Positions 36,667 to 47,161 are shown, numbered from the stretch's first letter. The stretch: 64,000 nucleotides of DNA from Bacteroidota bacterium (GCA_024742495.1 JANSYJ010000008.1:62001-126000), one strand, 5' to 3'. Translations and numbers: made by a program. The notes: generated by a model from the letters alone, not told the origin.

Positions 36667-37599
36667 ATGAAACAAGCGATTCACATCCTAGCCTTTCTCT
36701 TCGTCTCTTTGCATGCCAGCGCCCAGGAAATCAATTACGAAGTCAAATATGACAATCCTGATTTCAAGCCTTTTTGGAATTTAAATATTTCCTATTTCGA
36801 CATCGATATTCCAATCGGTAGCATCGACGCGATAAACTTTAATGCCGGTCTCTGGGGAAATATAGAAGCGGTAGAAGGCATTGGTATCGATTACCGTTTC
36901 AGAAGAAGCTACCTCACCATGGCGCAAATTGGCTACCAAAATGCGCCCAGCTTCACCAACTTTGAATTGGGTGGCTACTTCCGTTTTGCCGGAAATACCA
37001 AGGTGCGTCCTACTAAAGTAATTCTAGATGTAGATTGGGATGCCGATGGAAATGCCTTTAATAATGAGCAGGTATACCAGGTGAAATCCATCAGTATCCA
37101 AGCTAAAAAAAGGCGCGATTATCTCCTTAGGGGCGGCTTTTATCACCTTTCAAGCCCGCTTACAGTGAGTGATCTCACCGATAATAACAATCAAGATATA
37201 TTTGCTGATGACCTCGGTGCCGTTTCCCTAAACGGGCTTTATACCGGGATTGGCATACGCACCTTCACCAACGTTTTTATTGACACCAAGCAATTCGGAG
37301 ATCAGTTTAATTCAAAAGGAACTCTAATTTATTTAGACGCCATTTTCGCTGGCAGCAGTATTTCAGACCCTTACGAAGAAGCGGCCACTTTAGCCTTCAA
37401 TGAGGAGCTTGCTAAAGAAGCAATTGGCTCGTTGCCAATCGGATTCCGAATAGGAATGAACACCTTTCAAATTGAAAAGAAAACTCGCACCGGTAAGAAG
37501 TTTGGCATGTCCACTAACTATGAGGCTGGCTATCGCCCTTACATCGGCTGGTACTTAAGTGGTGGTCTGGGTTTCACCCTAGTTAAGTGGAATAAATAA
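36667..37599 (+). CDS. Exported protein, probably outer-membrane beta-rich, paralog of the next gene
   Basis: This 310-residue protein has a signal peptide ending SLHASAQ and a beta-rich body with glycine/aromatic alternation. I do not recognise the family. The early segment around ISYFDIDIPIGSIDAINFN lines up with GISLRNIDLDFPNAVPAEK in the following gene, which suggests a tandem duplication that has diverged. Only one base separates the two genes. An outer-membrane location is likely; a role is not evident. Confidence 0.6.
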   Translation: MKQAIHILAFLFVSLHASAQEINYEVKYDNPDFKPFWNLNISYFDIDIPIGSIDAINFNAGLWGNIEAVEGIGIDYRFRRSYLTMAQIGYQNAPSFTNFELGGYFRFAGNTKVRPTKVILDVDWDADGNAFNNEQVYQVKSISIQAKKRRDYLLRGGFYHLSSPLTVSDLTDNNNQDIFADDLGAVSLNGLYTGIGIRTFTNVFIDTKQFGDQFNSKGTLIYLDAIFAGSSISDPYEEAATLAFNEELAKEAIGSLPIGFRIGMNTFQIEKKTRTGKKFGMSTNYEAGYRPYIGWYLSGGLGFTLVKWNK

Positions 37600-37600
37600 A

Positions 37601-38380
37601 ATGGCTTGGCGATCGGTACTACTTTTTCTGCTGGCCTTTAGTCTACAAGGACAATTGAAAGAATTTAAATACCTCGGGGAAAATTACTTTGACGACGAAC
37701 TTTATCTTGGGATCTCTCTTCGCAATATTGATTTAGACTTTCCAAATGCCGTTCCTGCAGAAAAGCATCAGTTGAACTTGTGGACCGGCGATTTTCTTCT
37801 TTATCGAACAAACTTGGAGCTTGGAGGATCACGCTACATCATGCGAAATAAAATCCTCGGAGAAATTTTCTTTGCCTTTGGCGAACAGTTTAATGAGATA
37901 TACCGCGAAGAAGGCAGCAGCTTCTCTAACTTTTTAATAGGCTCGCACTCCTTCAATTGGAATACTATTGTTCGTGATCGCTGGGCCTTAGCCTTGGGAT
38001 TTAATTTCACCGACCTAGCTTTGGGAAGTACATTTATTATTAATGACTCGATTGGTCAAGAGAGGCGCTATACTCCTGCCCCGCATGGCTGGTACCTTGG
38101 GGCCGGGCCTAGCTTTATGTTCGATTTTCTAATCAGCGATTTCTTTCTATTTGAAATGCAAGGCGATTATACCTTTCATTTTAGCAATTTAGTTCCTCTT
38201 ACTTATGGCGAAGATGCTCCCGACCATCAAATGCCACATCAATACTATCTCTCGGCACATTTGCTTTCAAGATGGGGTTTATACACCGGAATTGAGACCT
38301 CATTTTTAAGGGATCGCAGCCCAAATAATGGTAATGCCTCCAAAATAGAATGGCATATTGGCTTTCGATTTATGATGTAA
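37601..38380 (+). CDS. Exported protein, probable outer-membrane barrel, paralog of the preceding gene
   Basis: This 259-residue protein has a signal peptide (MAWRSVLLFLLAFSLQGQ) and repeated amphipathic strands such as WALALGFNFTDLALGSTF and FEMQGDYTFHFSNL. It ends in IGFRFMM, a strand with a terminal aromatic near the end, as in outer-membrane proteins. It follows the related gene after one base and is surely co-transcribed with it. No catalytic motif is visible. Confidence 0.6.
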   Translation: MAWRSVLLFLLAFSLQGQLKEFKYLGENYFDDELYLGISLRNIDLDFPNAVPAEKHQLNLWTGDFLLYRTNLELGGSRYIMRNKILGEIFFAFGEQFNEIYREEGSSFSNFLIGSHSFNWNTIVRDRWALALGFNFTDLALGSTFIINDSIGQERRYTPAPHGWYLGAGPSFMFDFLISDFFLFEMQGDYTFHFSNLVPLTYGEDAPDHQMPHQYYLSAHLLSRWGLYTGIETSFLRDRSPNNGNASKIEWHIGFRFMM

Positions 38381-38471
38381 GCAGCGGAGTAATATTCTTT
38401 CCAAGCTCATTTAAGGGCTTGGAGCAATCAAGGTAGAAAATGAAATCTTAGCTTTCTCGAGTTTGTTAAAG

Positions 38472-38831
38472 CTAGTTCCGCCTATTAGAATCCTCCCCAA
38501 GGTTTCGTAATAAGGAACTAATAAAGCTTAAGACCAAAGAGAAAAGTAAGGCCCACCAGAAATTTGCCACCCCAAAACCGCTTAAGATAGAGTCGGCAAT
38601 CATTATCACCACCGCGTTTATTACAAAAAGAAATAGGCCGAAACTTAATAAGGTAGCGGGGAGGGTAAAGAAAATAAGTAGCGGTTTTAAAAACACATTT
38701 AGAAAAGCCAGAATAATGGCTACCCCAATAGCGCTGGAAAAACCATTTAGGTGAACGGCATCACCCAAAATCCAGGCGGTTAAAAACACACTGAGGGTAT
38801 TTACTAATAATCTTAATAGGATACTTTTCAT
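38472..38831 (-). CDS. Four-helix membrane protein of the YvlD/phage-holin-like family (PF04020 type)
   Basis: This 119-residue protein consists almost wholly of four membrane helices. The pattern AFLNVFLKPLLIFFTLPATLLSFGLF is typical of a widespread family annotated as phage holin superfamily IV or YvlD. Despite that name it is a common chromosomal membrane protein, and no phage genes are near. Function is not established. It is a single leftward gene with an exact -7 element 24 bases upstream, divergent from the aminopeptidase. Confidence 0.8.
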   Translation of the reverse strand: MKSILLRLLVNTLSVFLTAWILGDAVHLNGFSSAIGVAIILAFLNVFLKPLLIFFTLPATLLSFGLFLFVINAVVIMIADSILSGFGVANFWWALLFSLVLSFISSLLRNLGEDSNRRN

Positions 38832-38854
38832 GCTTAAGGCTTAACTTGCGATTC

Positions 38855-38862
38855 CAAATTTA
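38855..38862 (-). promoter_or_regulatory. -7 promoter element of the four-helix membrane protein gene
   Basis: The minus strand reads TAAATTTG, an exact TAnnTTTG match, 23 bases before the ATG at 38831. Confidence 0.55.
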
Positions 38863-38870
38863 AGCTAAAG

Positions 38871-40754
38871 ATGAGAATGAAATCATTCCTGCCAGCGCTC
38901 CTAGCCCTGGCTTTTGTAGCCTGCAAGCCTAATCCACAAGAAAATCAAGAAAGCAGCATGACTCCTAGTGAAGAAGCCATGGAAACCGGTAAGGATCCAC
39001 ATTCCTACGCGAAGGCTGATGCCCAAGTGAAACACCTTAATTGGGATGCCAATATTAGTTTTGAAAATAAGGTAATTGAAGCCTTAGCCGAATGGGAAAT
39101 TGAAACCCAAACTGGTGCTGAAAATATCTTCTTTGACATCTATGATTTAGAAATTGATTCCGTTCTGGTAGATGGTGAAAAGACTGCCTATGCCTTGAGT
39201 AGCTTTGACGAGCATTTAGGTCAAGGACTGCGCATACCCATCAGCGAAAGCGCCAAAAAAGTAAGTATTTATTACCGTACCGGAGATGATGCCCGTGCCC
39301 TGCAATGGCTAGATGCCGAGCAAACTGCGGATAAGGGACATCCTTTCCTCTTTACTCAAAGTCAGGCCATTTTAGCCCGTTCATGGGTCCCTACACAAGA
39401 CAGTCCTGGCGTTCGCTTCACCTATGAAGCGAAGGTTAAAGTGCCTAGTGATATGCTAGCTCTTATGAGTGCTTCAAACCCGATGGAAAAATCGGCTGAT
39501 GGTGTTTACAGCTTTGAAATGCCACAGGCTATCCCCTCTTATCTATTAGCCCTTTCGGTGGGTAATATCAATTTCGAAGCGATAAGTGATCGCACTGGTG
39601 TTTATGCCGAGCCCTCATTATTAGAAGCATCGGCCTATGAATTTGCCGACCTCGAAAAAATGGTTCAAGCAGCTGAAGAGCTTTACGGGCCTTATGCTTG
39701 GGGTAGATATGACCTTATTGTTCTTCCTCCTTCATTTCCTTTTGGAGGAATGGAAAACCCCCGACTAACATTTGCAACTCCAACCATTTTAGCGGGTGAT
39801 CGCAGCTTGGTAAGCTTAGTTGCCCATGAGCTAGCTCACAGCTGGAGTGGTAACCTGGTAACCAATGCTACCTGGGACGACTTTTGGTTAAATGAAGGAT
39901 TTACGGTTTACTTCGAGCATCGTATCATGGAAGCTGTTTATGGTCGCGAATACTCCGAAATGCTAGCGAACCTTACCCGTGCAGGATTGCAAGAAGCCGC
40001 TGCCGACATGCTAAAAGAAATGCCGAATGACACCAAATTAAAACTTGATTTGGAGGGCCGTAATCCGGATGATGGCGTAACCAGCATTCCTTATGACAAG
40101 GGTTATTTCTTTTTACGTTTAATGGAGGAAACCGTTGGACGCGAGCGTTTCGATGAGTTTTTAACCAACTATTTCCAAGGTCATAAATTTCAAGTAATGA
40201 CCACCGAGGAGTTCTTGGTCTATCTTAAAGCGAATCTCCTTTCCGAAGAAGAATATGCCTCCGTTAGAGTGGATGAATGGATTTATGAAACGGGGATTCC
40301 GGATAATTTACCAGAAGTGGAAAGCGATCGTTTTGCGGTTGTTGATGAAGCCCTAAATGGCTTTTTAATGTCGGGTGAACTCGTGGCAGAAGATATTAGT
40401 GCCGCCTGGACCACACACGAATGGCTGCACTTTATAAATAGCATCCCTGATACGGTTAGTGCAGAGCAATTAGCTAAGCTAGATGCGGCCTATAAGTTTA
40501 CCGCCAGTAATAACAGTGAGATTTCGGCCGCTTGGTTCCAACCAACTATTGCTGCTGCTTATGAAGCGGTTTACCCCAAAGTGGAAAGCTTCCTAATTTC
40601 GGTGGGTCGTCGCAAATTCTTAACCCCAACCTATAAGGCCTTACTAAATGCCGATCAAGGTGAAATGGCCAAGGATATTTACAAGAAAGCAAGACCAAAC
40701 TATCATGCGGTGAGCCGCGAAACGATGGATAATCTTTTGGGCTGGGAAGCTTAA
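38871..40754 (+). CDS. M1 family zinc aminopeptidase lipoprotein (leukotriene A4 hydrolase-like)
   Basis: This 627-residue protein begins with a lipoprotein signal (AFVAC, Cys18), so it is anchored in the periplasm or outer membrane. The M1 motifs are complete: GGMEN, the substrate amino-terminus site, and zinc ligands His319 and His323 in HELAH with Glu342 in NEGF. The C-terminal helical domain (from about residue 480) resembles that of leukotriene A4 hydrolase, which favours di- and tripeptides. It probably takes part in using exogenous peptides. It is a single gene ended by a strong terminator. Confidence 0.92.
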   Translation: MRMKSFLPALLALAFVACKPNPQENQESSMTPSEEAMETGKDPHSYAKADAQVKHLNWDANISFENKVIEALAEWEIETQTGAENIFFDIYDLEIDSVLVDGEKTAYALSSFDEHLGQGLRIPISESAKKVSIYYRTGDDARALQWLDAEQTADKGHPFLFTQSQAILARSWVPTQDSPGVRFTYEAKVKVPSDMLALMSASNPMEKSADGVYSFEMPQAIPSYLLALSVGNINFEAISDRTGVYAEPSLLEASAYEFADLEKMVQAAEELYGPYAWGRYDLIVLPPSFPFGGMENPRLTFATPTILAGDRSLVSLVAHELAHSWSGNLVTNATWDDFWLNEGFTVYFEHRIMEAVYGREYSEMLANLTRAGLQEAAADMLKEMPNDTKLKLDLEGRNPDDGVTSIPYDKGYFFLRLMEETVGRERFDEFLTNYFQGHKFQVMTTEEFLVYLKANLLSEEEYASVRVDEWIYETGIPDNLPEVESDRFAVVDEALNGFLMSGELVAEDISAAWTTHEWLHFINSIPDTVSAEQLAKLDAAYKFTASNNSEISAAWFQPTIAAAYEAVYPKVESFLISVGRRKFLTPTYKALLNADQGEMAKDIYKKARPNYHAVSRETMDNLLGWEA

Positions 40755-40782
40755 GAAAACAGATCAAAGCAAGTTTTAGAAT

Positions 40783-40816
40783 AAGCCGCTTCCTTTTTAG
40801 GAGGCGGTTTTTTTTT
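40783..40816 (+). terminator. Rho-independent terminator of the M1 aminopeptidase gene
   Basis: CCGCTTCC (40786-40793) pairs with GGAGGCGG (40800-40807), with one G-T pair, and is followed by nine T residues. Confidence 0.88.
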
Positions 40817-40899
40817 GCTCAGAAAGACCGGCAATCCTTAAATCCCGAGACAGTTTTGTAGGTCCTTAATTCAATTTACGAGCGTAAACCGGCTGGCAA

Positions 40900-43362
40900 T
40901 TAGGCCATAAAATAAACCCGCTTAACGCGTGATGATATGCCGGTTAAGACTTCATAGGCTATGGTATTCATCGCTTCAGCCATTTTTTGCACCGGTAAAT
41001 CATTTCCGAAAATCAGCACCTCATCTCCTTCTTTCACCGGATCAGCACCTACGGAAATCATACACATATCCATGCAAACCCTACCAATTATCGGATAGCT
41101 CTTCCCATGAATCATAACCGCTCCTTTACCCTCTCCTAAAGATCGAGAAAAGCCATCGGCATAGCCTATAGAAATAATCGCTATGTTTTGATCTTTATCC
41201 GCTTGCCAGGCTCTGCCATAACCCACCGTATCGCCTTTTTGCACCGCCTTCACTTGCGAAACGGTAGCCTTGAGCTCCGCCACCGCCATGAGTTGTTTTT
41301 GCTTTTCAGGATGCGGGGCAACGCCGTATAAACCAATACCTAAACGTACCATATCGAAATAGGCTTCTGGAAAAGACTCGATGGCGCCAGTATTGGCTAT
41401 GTGTTTAAAAATGGGATAGCTCAATGCCTCTTCTATCTCCGCGCTCATCTGCCTAAAGCAATTAATTTGAGCTTTGGTGAAATTACTTTCATTAGGATCA
41501 TCCGATGCCGCCAAATGGGAGAAGACACTAGCAACTTTTAATTGCTTTTGCCCTTGTATTAGCCTTAGTAATTCCTTTATATCAGATTCGCCAAAACCCA
41601 AGCGATTCATTCCAGTTTCGAGTTTGATATGAATCTTCAAATTAGCTTCGCGGCGAATGGCCATTTCATGAAATTCCGAAAAACGGGCAAAACTGTATAT
41701 TTCTGGCTCTAGATTGTAATCGAAAAATGAGTCCAAGGCTGCTGTTTCTGGGTTTAATACCAATATTGGTATTTCAATCCCAGATTGCCTTAAGGCCACT
41801 CCTTCATCGGCATAAGCCACCGCCAAATAATCAACCCCATGAAAAGCCAAAACCCGCGCTATCTCCTCGCTGCCGGCACCATAGGCAAAGGCCTTCACCA
41901 TTACCATTAGGCGCGTATTTTCTTTTAATAAGGAGCGATAGTAATTTAAATTATGAACCAAGCGATTCAGGTGAATCTCCATTACGGTCTCATGTCTTTG
42001 CCTTGCGAACAGTTGATCAATCTGTTCAAAGCGGAAAGGGCGAGAACCCTTTAATAAAATGGCTCGATGCTCCCAATTATAACGCAAACGATCGCGAATA
42101 AAGGCCTCCGTGCTTTTATAACAATGCACAGGGAAATCAAGGTTTAAACGCTCTTTGCCCAAAATAGGGCCAATAGTAATTACGCGTTCCAAATCCTCAG
42201 CGGCAACAATTTCTCGAATTTGTTTTCGCAGCTCCTTAGGCTTAAAGCCCGACTGCAACATATCGCTGAGAATTAAAACCTTCTTTCGGTCGCGACCGTG
42301 TTCTTTTAAAAAATGTAAGGCAATACGAAGTGATTCGAAGTCGCTATTGTAAGCGTCATTTATTAATACCGTATCTTGATGTCCCTCCTTCATTTCGAGG
42401 CGCATTTCGATAATGGGGAGTTTTATTAAAGCCTCTTGTAGATGGTTTTCTTTTACATCGAACATCAAAGCCACGCATAGGGCGTTCACCGCATTTTGGA
42501 TAGAAGCTTCATCGCCAAAAGGAATTTCACCATAAAAATCTTTATTGCTATAGCTTAGCTTAAATGAACAGTAATCGCCAGAATGCTCTATGAGCTCTAG
42601 GCTTCCTGCCGCTTCAGTTTTACCATAAGACCAATCAAAAAGTTGCACACTATGCGCTTTACAAAATGTCCGTATAAGCGCAATCATTTCTGGGTCTTGG
42701 GCAGGAGCTACCAAAAAATTAACTCCTTTAAACAACTTCAGCTTTTCAAGAACCTTCTGCTCTTTAGATTCGAAATTTTCGCCATGAGCCGAACCAATAT
42801 TGGTGAAGATCCCAGCCGTGGGTTTTAATATATCCTCTAAAACCTGCATCTCATGGGTGCCGGAAATCCCTGCCTCGAAAATCCCAAAATTAGTATCCTC
42901 GGGCATAGACCAAACCGAAAGGGGCACACCTAACTGCGAATTAAAACTCTTGGGACTGCGGTAAGCATCATAATCTTCCGCAACTAAGCGGTAAAGCCAC
43001 TCCTTAACCACAGTTTTCCCATTACTCCCAGTAACGGCAATGAGCTCGTGCTTAAATTCTTCGCGAATAAATGTGGCAATAATTTGGATTGCTGCAAAGG
43101 AATCGTCGGTTTGCAAGTAGATCGCATCATCATAGACCGTCTCTGGCATATCCATAAGCACAAAGGCCCTAATTCCCTTTTCGTAAAGCTGGTCGATATA
43201 ATCGTGTCCATCGTGGTTAAAGCCTTTAATCGCAAAAAAAATCTGATCCTTAGCACCAGTAAATTGCCTACTATCAAATAAAATCCGCTTTACCTCAATG
43301 GGTTCCTTTTTCGGGTGTAGCATCCCGATAACATCAGCGATACCTTGGGTATTTCTTATCAC
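40900..43362 (-). CDS. murF-alr: Bifunctional MurF-alanine racemase
   Basis: This 820-residue protein fuses two cell-wall enzymes. The N-terminal half is MurF, which adds D-Ala-D-Ala to the UDP-MurNAc tripeptide; its ATP-binding TGSNGKT is at 111-117. From about residue 455 comes a PLP-dependent alanine racemase, with the lysine in [11 protein letters not shown] and [11 protein letters not shown] near the end, which supplies D-alanine. The fusion is known in Bacteroidota. The start is GTG at 43362, overlapping the tdk stop as GTGA. An internal ATG at residue 14 would remove the conserved IADVIG helix, so GTG is preferred. Confidence 0.95.
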   Translation of the reverse strand: MIRNTQGIADVIGMLHPKKEPIEVKRILFDSRQFTGAKDQIFFAIKGFNHDGHDYIDQLYEKGIRAFVLMDMPETVYDDAIYLQTDDSFAAIQIIATFIREEFKHELIAVTGSNGKTVVKEWLYRLVAEDYDAYRSPKSFNSQLGVPLSVWSMPEDTNFGIFEAGISGTHEMQVLEDILKPTAGIFTNIGSAHGENFESKEQKVLEKLKLFKGVNFLVAPAQDPEMIALIRTFCKAHSVQLFDWSYGKTEAAGSLELIEHSGDYCSFKLSYSNKDFYGEIPFGDEASIQNAVNALCVALMFDVKENHLQEALIKLPIIEMRLEMKEGHQDTVLINDAYNSDFESLRIALHFLKEHGRDRKKVLILSDMLQSGFKPKELRKQIREIVAAEDLERVITIGPILGKERLNLDFPVHCYKSTEAFIRDRLRYNWEHRAILLKGSRPFRFEQIDQLFARQRHETVMEIHLNRLVHNLNYYRSLLKENTRLMVMVKAFAYGAGSEEIARVLAFHGVDYLAVAYADEGVALRQSGIEIPILVLNPETAALDSFFDYNLEPEIYSFARFSEFHEMAIRREANLKIHIKLETGMNRLGFGESDIKELLRLIQGQKQLKVASVFSHLAASDDPNESNFTKAQINCFRQMSAEIEEALSYPIFKHIANTGAIESFPEAYFDMVRLGIGLYGVAPHPEKQKQLMAVAELKATVSQVKAVQKGDTVGYGRAWQADKDQNIAIISIGYADGFSRSLGEGKGAVMIHGKSYPIIGRVCMDMCMISVGADPVKEGDEVLIFGNDLPVQKMAEAMNTIAYEVLTGISSRVKRVYFMA

Positions 43363-43955
43363 GACTTGGCTCTTTTCTCGTCGGCCCTTATTGCATTAAA
43401 GGCCGCCCTACTTAATGGCTCATAATTATCCTGTGCGCCCAACATTACCCGCTTTTGATCGCCTGCGGTGCGATGGGAATATTGGGCTAAATTTCCGGTA
43501 CGCATACAGATAGCATGCACCTTAGTAACATATTCTGCTGTGGCCATTAAATTCGGCATCGGGCCAAATGGTTTGCCCTGGAAGTCCATATCCAGGCCGG
43601 CAACTATAACCCGGCAACCGCGATTGGCTAATTCATTGCAGACCTCCACAATACCATCATCAAAAAATTGCGCCTCATCAATTCCCACTACATCCACGCC
43701 ATCGGCCAAGATGGAAATATTAGAACTGCTTTCAACGGAAGTGCTGCGTATGGAGTTATTATCATGACTTACAACCTCTTCCTCACTATAGCGTGTATCT
43801 ACAATCGGTTTAAAAATCTCCACTTTTTGCTTGGCAAACTGGGCTCTTTTTAATCGGCGAATCAGCTCCTCGGTTTTTCCCGAAAACATGCTTCCGCAGA
43901 TTACTTCGATACAGCCGCTAGGCATTTGATGATTTACTGTATTTTCGAGGAACAT
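43359..43955 (-). CDS. tdk: Thymidine kinase
   Basis: Thymidine kinase salvages thymidine to dTMP. The 198-residue protein has the P-loop [12 protein letters not shown] (about residues 21-32), the DEAQFF Walker B, and the lasso-like C-terminal region [15 protein letters not shown] with YEPLSR. The zinc-binding cysteine pairs of E. coli-type enzymes are absent; only one cysteine remains in the lasso. I recall the same loss in other Bacteroidota. It overlaps murF-alr by 4 bases and shares a divergent promoter region with the gene at 44002. Confidence 0.94.
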   Translation of the reverse strand: MFLENTVNHQMPSGCIEVICGSMFSGKTEELIRRLKRAQFAKQKVEIFKPIVDTRYSEEEVVSHDNNSIRSTSVESSSNISILADGVDVVGIDEAQFFDDGIVEVCNELANRGCRVIVAGLDMDFQGKPFGPMPNLMATAEYVTKVHAICMRTGNLAQYSHRTAGDQKRVMLGAQDNYEPLSRAAFNAIRADEKRAKS

Positions 43956-43973
43956 TTTTGCTTAATTACAGCA

Positions 43974-43981
43974 CAAAACTA
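43974..43981 (-). promoter_or_regulatory. Promoter of tdk-murF-alr
   Basis: The minus strand reads TAGTTTTG, an exact TAnnTTTG match, 18 bases before the tdk ATG. A TTG at 44000-44002 lies 18 bases further upstream and fits a -33 element. Confidence 0.6.
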
Positions 43982-44001
43982 AGGAATAAACACGCCGTTC
44001 A

Positions 44002-44766
44002 ATGAAAGATAATGTTCGCCAGGAGCTGAAAGAATTATGCTACTTCATCATTGAAAACAACAATGCACTTGCGCGACCCGAACAACTAACGCGCGTTCAG
44101 ATGCTTTATGAGCGTTTGCTTGTACTCAACTACCTCGAAGAAGTAGAGGCCGAAAAAAAGGCAGAACAGAAGGAGCGTTTTAGTCCACCTAAGCCGAAGG
44201 CACAAAGTCCACAGCGGCCAATTAGCCCTGTTGAAGCACCCAAAGCAAGTATTCCAAAGCCTGTAGAAATTGTTCGTGAAAAGCCCTTTGAAGCAGCTAA
44301 AGATCCAGAAGTTCAGCCCGAAAAGCCAGAGCCATCAAGTCCAGAAAGTCCAGCGGAAGATATTGTTCAAAGTAAGACGATAGAGCCGGCTGCCGAAAAA
44401 GTTGAAAGCCCTCAAAGCCCAGCTACAAATTACAATAGCCCTCCCGAAAATACCCCTGAAAACACCGAAGATCGTAGAGACCTTAACGATGAGCACCAGC
44501 CGCGAAAATCTATAAATGATCAATTAGCCAAAGGTGCCATTCAAGTGGGATTAAATGATCGTATCGCCTTTGTGCAACATCTATTTAATGATTCACAAGC
44601 CGATTTTAATCGCGTACTTTCTCAGCTCAATACCCTCGACACCTATCTGGAGTCGATGTATTTTATTGAAAATTTGGTGAAACCCGATTACGAATGGGAG
44701 AATAAGAAGCCCTACGAAGAACGCCTCATCAACTTAGTAAAGAAACGCTTCGGAGAAGACTGGTAA
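44002..44766 (+). CDS. Conserved protein of unknown function with a disordered centre
   Basis: This 254-residue protein has three parts. Residues 1-55 form a helical domain (RQELKELCYFIIENN onward). Residues 55-165 are rich in Pro, Glu, Ser and Lys and probably disordered. Residues 165-254 form a conserved helical domain with LNDRIAFVQHLF and DFNRVLSQLNTL. I recall the same C-terminal block in Bacteroidota next to queA, but no function. No signal peptide or membrane helix is seen, so it is probably cytoplasmic. A small hairpin (AAAAAGG, 44765, with CCTTTTT) may end its transcript. Confidence 0.7.
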   Translation: MKDNVRQELKELCYFIIENNNALARPEQLTRVQMLYERLLVLNYLEEVEAEKKAEQKERFSPPKPKAQSPQRPISPVEAPKASIPKPVEIVREKPFEAAKDPEVQPEKPEPSSPESPAEDIVQSKTIEPAAEKVESPQSPATNYNSPPENTPENTEDRRDLNDEHQPRKSINDQLAKGAIQVGLNDRIAFVQHLFNDSQADFNRVLSQLNTLDTYLESMYFIENLVKPDYEWENKKPYEERLINLVKKRFGEDW

Positions 44767-44786
44767 AAAGGTGTCTGCCTTTTTTG

Positions 44787-44794
44787 TACTTTCG
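44787..44794 (+). promoter_or_regulatory. Likely -7 promoter element of queA
   Basis: TACTTTCG differs by one base from TAnnTTTG and lies 44 bases before the queA ATG, just after the small hairpin that may end the previous gene. Confidence 0.45.
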
Positions 44795-44838
44795 CGCCTC
44801 TTATTTTTTAATCCAAATCAATTCAAAGCCCGTAAGCT

Positions 44839-45894
44839 ATGAAAATGAAACTCTCCCACTTTGCCTATGATCTCCCTCAAGAGTTAATAGCAAAGCACCC
44901 CAAAACACATCGTGATGACAGCCGCCTAATGGTGGTAAACCGTGCAGACGGAACTATTGAGCACAAGATGTTTAGCGACATTATGGATTATTTCGACGAA
45001 GGCGATGCCCTAGTTCTTAATAACACCAAAGTATTCCCAGCTCGCATGTATGGGAACAAAGAAAAAACTGGCGCTCGTATAGAAGTATTCTTGCTAAGAG
45101 AACTAAATGCCGAAAGCCGCCTTTGGGATGTTTTGGTAGATCCAGCGCGTAAAATCCGGATTGGAAACAAGCTTTACTTTGGTGAAGACGATAGTTTGGT
45201 AGCAGAGGTAATTGACAATACCACCTCGCGTGGACGTACCCTTCGCTTTTTATTCGACGGTTCCTATGAGGAATTTCGTGCCAAGCTAAAAGAGCTAGGT
45301 GAAACGCCGCTACCAAAATACATCGATCGGGAGCCAGAACCAGAAGATGAGGATCGTTATCAGTCTATTTTTGCTAAGCATGAAGGTGCCGTAGCCGCTC
45401 CGGTGGCCAGTTTGCACTTTAGCAAGCAATTGATGAAACGCCTTGAAATTAAAGGAATCGAATTTGCCGAATTAACACTTCACGTGGGCTTGGGAACCTT
45501 CCGTCCTGTTGAAGTAGAAGACCTCAGCAAACATAAAATGGATTCTGAGCAATACATCATTTACGACCATACCGCTAAGGTGGTTAATAAAGCCATTGAT
45601 GCTCGTAAAAAGATTTGTGCAGTGGGCACTACTAGTATGCGCGCCATGGAAAGCTCGGTTAGCACCGATGGACATCTCAAAGAATTTGATGGTTGGACTA
45701 ATAAGTTCATTTTCCCTCCATTTGAGTTCCAAATTGCCGATCGCATGATTACCAATTTACACCCACCACAAAGTACCTTAATGATGATGACCGCTGCTTT
45801 TGCTGGTTATGATCTATTAATGGAGGCCTACAAAGTGGCAGTGAAAGAAAAGTATCGCTTCCTAAGTTATGGAGACGCTATGCTGATTATCTAA
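44839..45894 (+). CDS. queA: S-adenosylmethionine:tRNA ribosyltransferase-isomerase QueA
   Basis: QueA transfers the ribosyl part of S-adenosylmethionine to preQ1 in tRNA, giving epoxyqueuosine, which QueG then reduces. The 351-residue protein has [14 protein letters not shown] at the N-terminus, [19 protein letters not shown] and [10 protein letters not shown] near the C-terminus, all typical of the family, and is of normal length. It is a single-gene unit bounded by a promoter element at 44787 and a terminator at 45920. Confidence 0.96.
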   Translation: MKMKLSHFAYDLPQELIAKHPKTHRDDSRLMVVNRADGTIEHKMFSDIMDYFDEGDALVLNNTKVFPARMYGNKEKTGARIEVFLLRELNAESRLWDVLVDPARKIRIGNKLYFGEDDSLVAEVIDNTTSRGRTLRFLFDGSYEEFRAKLKELGETPLPKYIDREPEPEDEDRYQSIFAKHEGAVAAPVASLHFSKQLMKRLEIKGIEFAELTLHVGLGTFRPVEVEDLSKHKMDSEQYIIYDHTAKVVNKAIDARKKICAVGTTSMRAMESSVSTDGHLKEFDGWTNKFIFPPFEFQIADRMITNLHPPQSTLMMMTAAFAGYDLLMEAYKVAVKEKYRFLSYGDAMLII

Positions 45895-45919
45895 ATTGAT
45901 CAGTAAAAGAATATAGAAG

Positions 45920-45954
45920 GCTCCTTAGGTTTTATCCTAAGGGGCTTTTTTTTT
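45920..45954 (+). terminator. Rho-independent terminator of queA
   Basis: GCTCCTTAGG (45920-45929) pairs with CCTAAGGGGC (45936-45945), with one G-T pair, followed by nine T residues. Confidence 0.9.
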
Positions 45955-46027
45955 GTGATAAGACCTAATTAGCTCGCTCTAGCTGAATGCTTTGAATGAC
46001 TATTTTCGCAAGGCAGAATTTCCATCT

Positions 46028-47161
46028 ATGACTCAGTTTCGCTTTTTCCTTTTCCTCCTTCTTTTTAGCGCTTCCCTATATGCTCAAGATTACAGCTACC
46101 GGCGCTATTGGAGCGAAGAAGATTTAAAGTTGGCCGATTTTCAGGGAGCCGCAATTCCAGGTTCCCCCTTTGTTTCTGAGCTCAGTTTTAATTTGCAAAG
46201 CGAGTATAAAACGCTTAAGAAAGAAGGGATTTATGTGAGTGCTTATACAGTGCAGGTTTATGCCAATAGGGAGAGTTCTTGGATAAAACCATCGCTTAAA
46301 GATACCGCCACTACCCTACTCTATAATTCTACTATCCTAAACATTGTAGAGTTCCATGCGCGCCGGCTGGAAATACGACTTAATAAACTCCAGGGCTCCA
46401 ATATTGAAATTAACAATCTGGCTCAAGAATACTACCAAGAAACGGTAGATCAATACCAATTAGAGCTACACGATTTAGCAGTTGAAACCCAACAGGGCCT
46501 AATCGATAGTAGTGTGCAAAGCTGGTATCAAAACAGTAAAATAGCTCTCGACACCACTCCTCGCCTAAACCTTAGAAAGACCGAAGACCTTGACTTTGCT
46601 TGGAGTATGGACATTGGAATTGGCTATAGTTTTAATGATGGAAGCATGGATCAATATCTTAACAATCGTTTCGATTACCTGCTTTACGGAGTAATGATCC
46701 AACATAAGAAATTGCACTTCGAATCTAGGATCGCTTTAGGCCTGCAAAAGTCTGTTTTGGCTTATGCCGATGAAGATTATTCTTTTGGCTCCGATACTAG
46801 CAATAGTTCCTCAAGTGGAACTTTAACCGTAGGCTACCAAATTTATAAGAACGAGCGATTGCTAATCTACCCTTTCCTTGGTTTTGGCGTCCTAAATTAT
46901 TCACGGCGCAATCCTAATGATGCACATAGTCGCCTAGAAGGGCCTACGAGTTTTCACCCGGCGCTCGGCCTAAACTTCGATTATATTCTTAGAACCAATT
47001 CCATTAGCCAGCGAAATCGTAACGACCTTTTTATAAAGTCGCGCATCCTATACGAGCCCGTTAATTACCGTGGGCCAATTAATGGCAATACTATCTCCAT
47101 CTCGTTGAGTATCGGCTTTAAAAGTCAATCGACTCGGATATTGGACACTTCGAAGTTATAA
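46028..47161 (+). CDS. Exported protein with C-terminal barrel-like domain, function unknown
   Basis: This protein has 377 residues from the ATG at 46028, which starts a clean signal peptide ending SLYAQ. A TTG at 45992 would add twelve residues in front of the signal and is rejected. The first half is helical (residues 60-190). The second half has repeated amphipathic strands (WSMDIGIGYSF, TLTVGYQIY, SISLSIGF) as in outer-membrane barrels. The helical part may be a periplasmic domain. I do not recognise the family with certainty. It is a single gene. Confidence 0.65.
   Translation: MTQFRFFLFLLLFSASLYAQDYSYRRYWSEEDLKLADFQGAAIPGSPFVSELSFNLQSEYKTLKKEGIYVSAYTVQVYANRESSWIKPSLKDTATTLLYNSTILNIVEFHARRLEIRLNKLQGSNIEINNLAQEYYQETVDQYQLELHDLAVETQQGLIDSSVQSWYQNSKIALDTTPRLNLRKTEDLDFAWSMDIGIGYSFNDGSMDQYLNNRFDYLLYGVMIQHKKLHFESRIALGLQKSVLAYADEDYSFGSDTSNSSSSGTLTVGYQIYKNERLLIYPFLGFGVLNYSRRNPNDAHSRLEGPTSFHPALGLNFDYILRTNSISQRNRNDLFIKSRILYEPVNYRGPINGNTISISLSIGFKSQSTRILDTSKL

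Noticed and set aside
38472-38831. Phage-holin-like protein as a sign of a prophage
   Set aside because: The family is common on bacterial chromosomes and no other phage gene, integrase or attachment site is near.
40900-43362. MurF-Alr fusion as a novel gene fusion
   Set aside because: The fusion is already known as a common feature of Bacteroidota.
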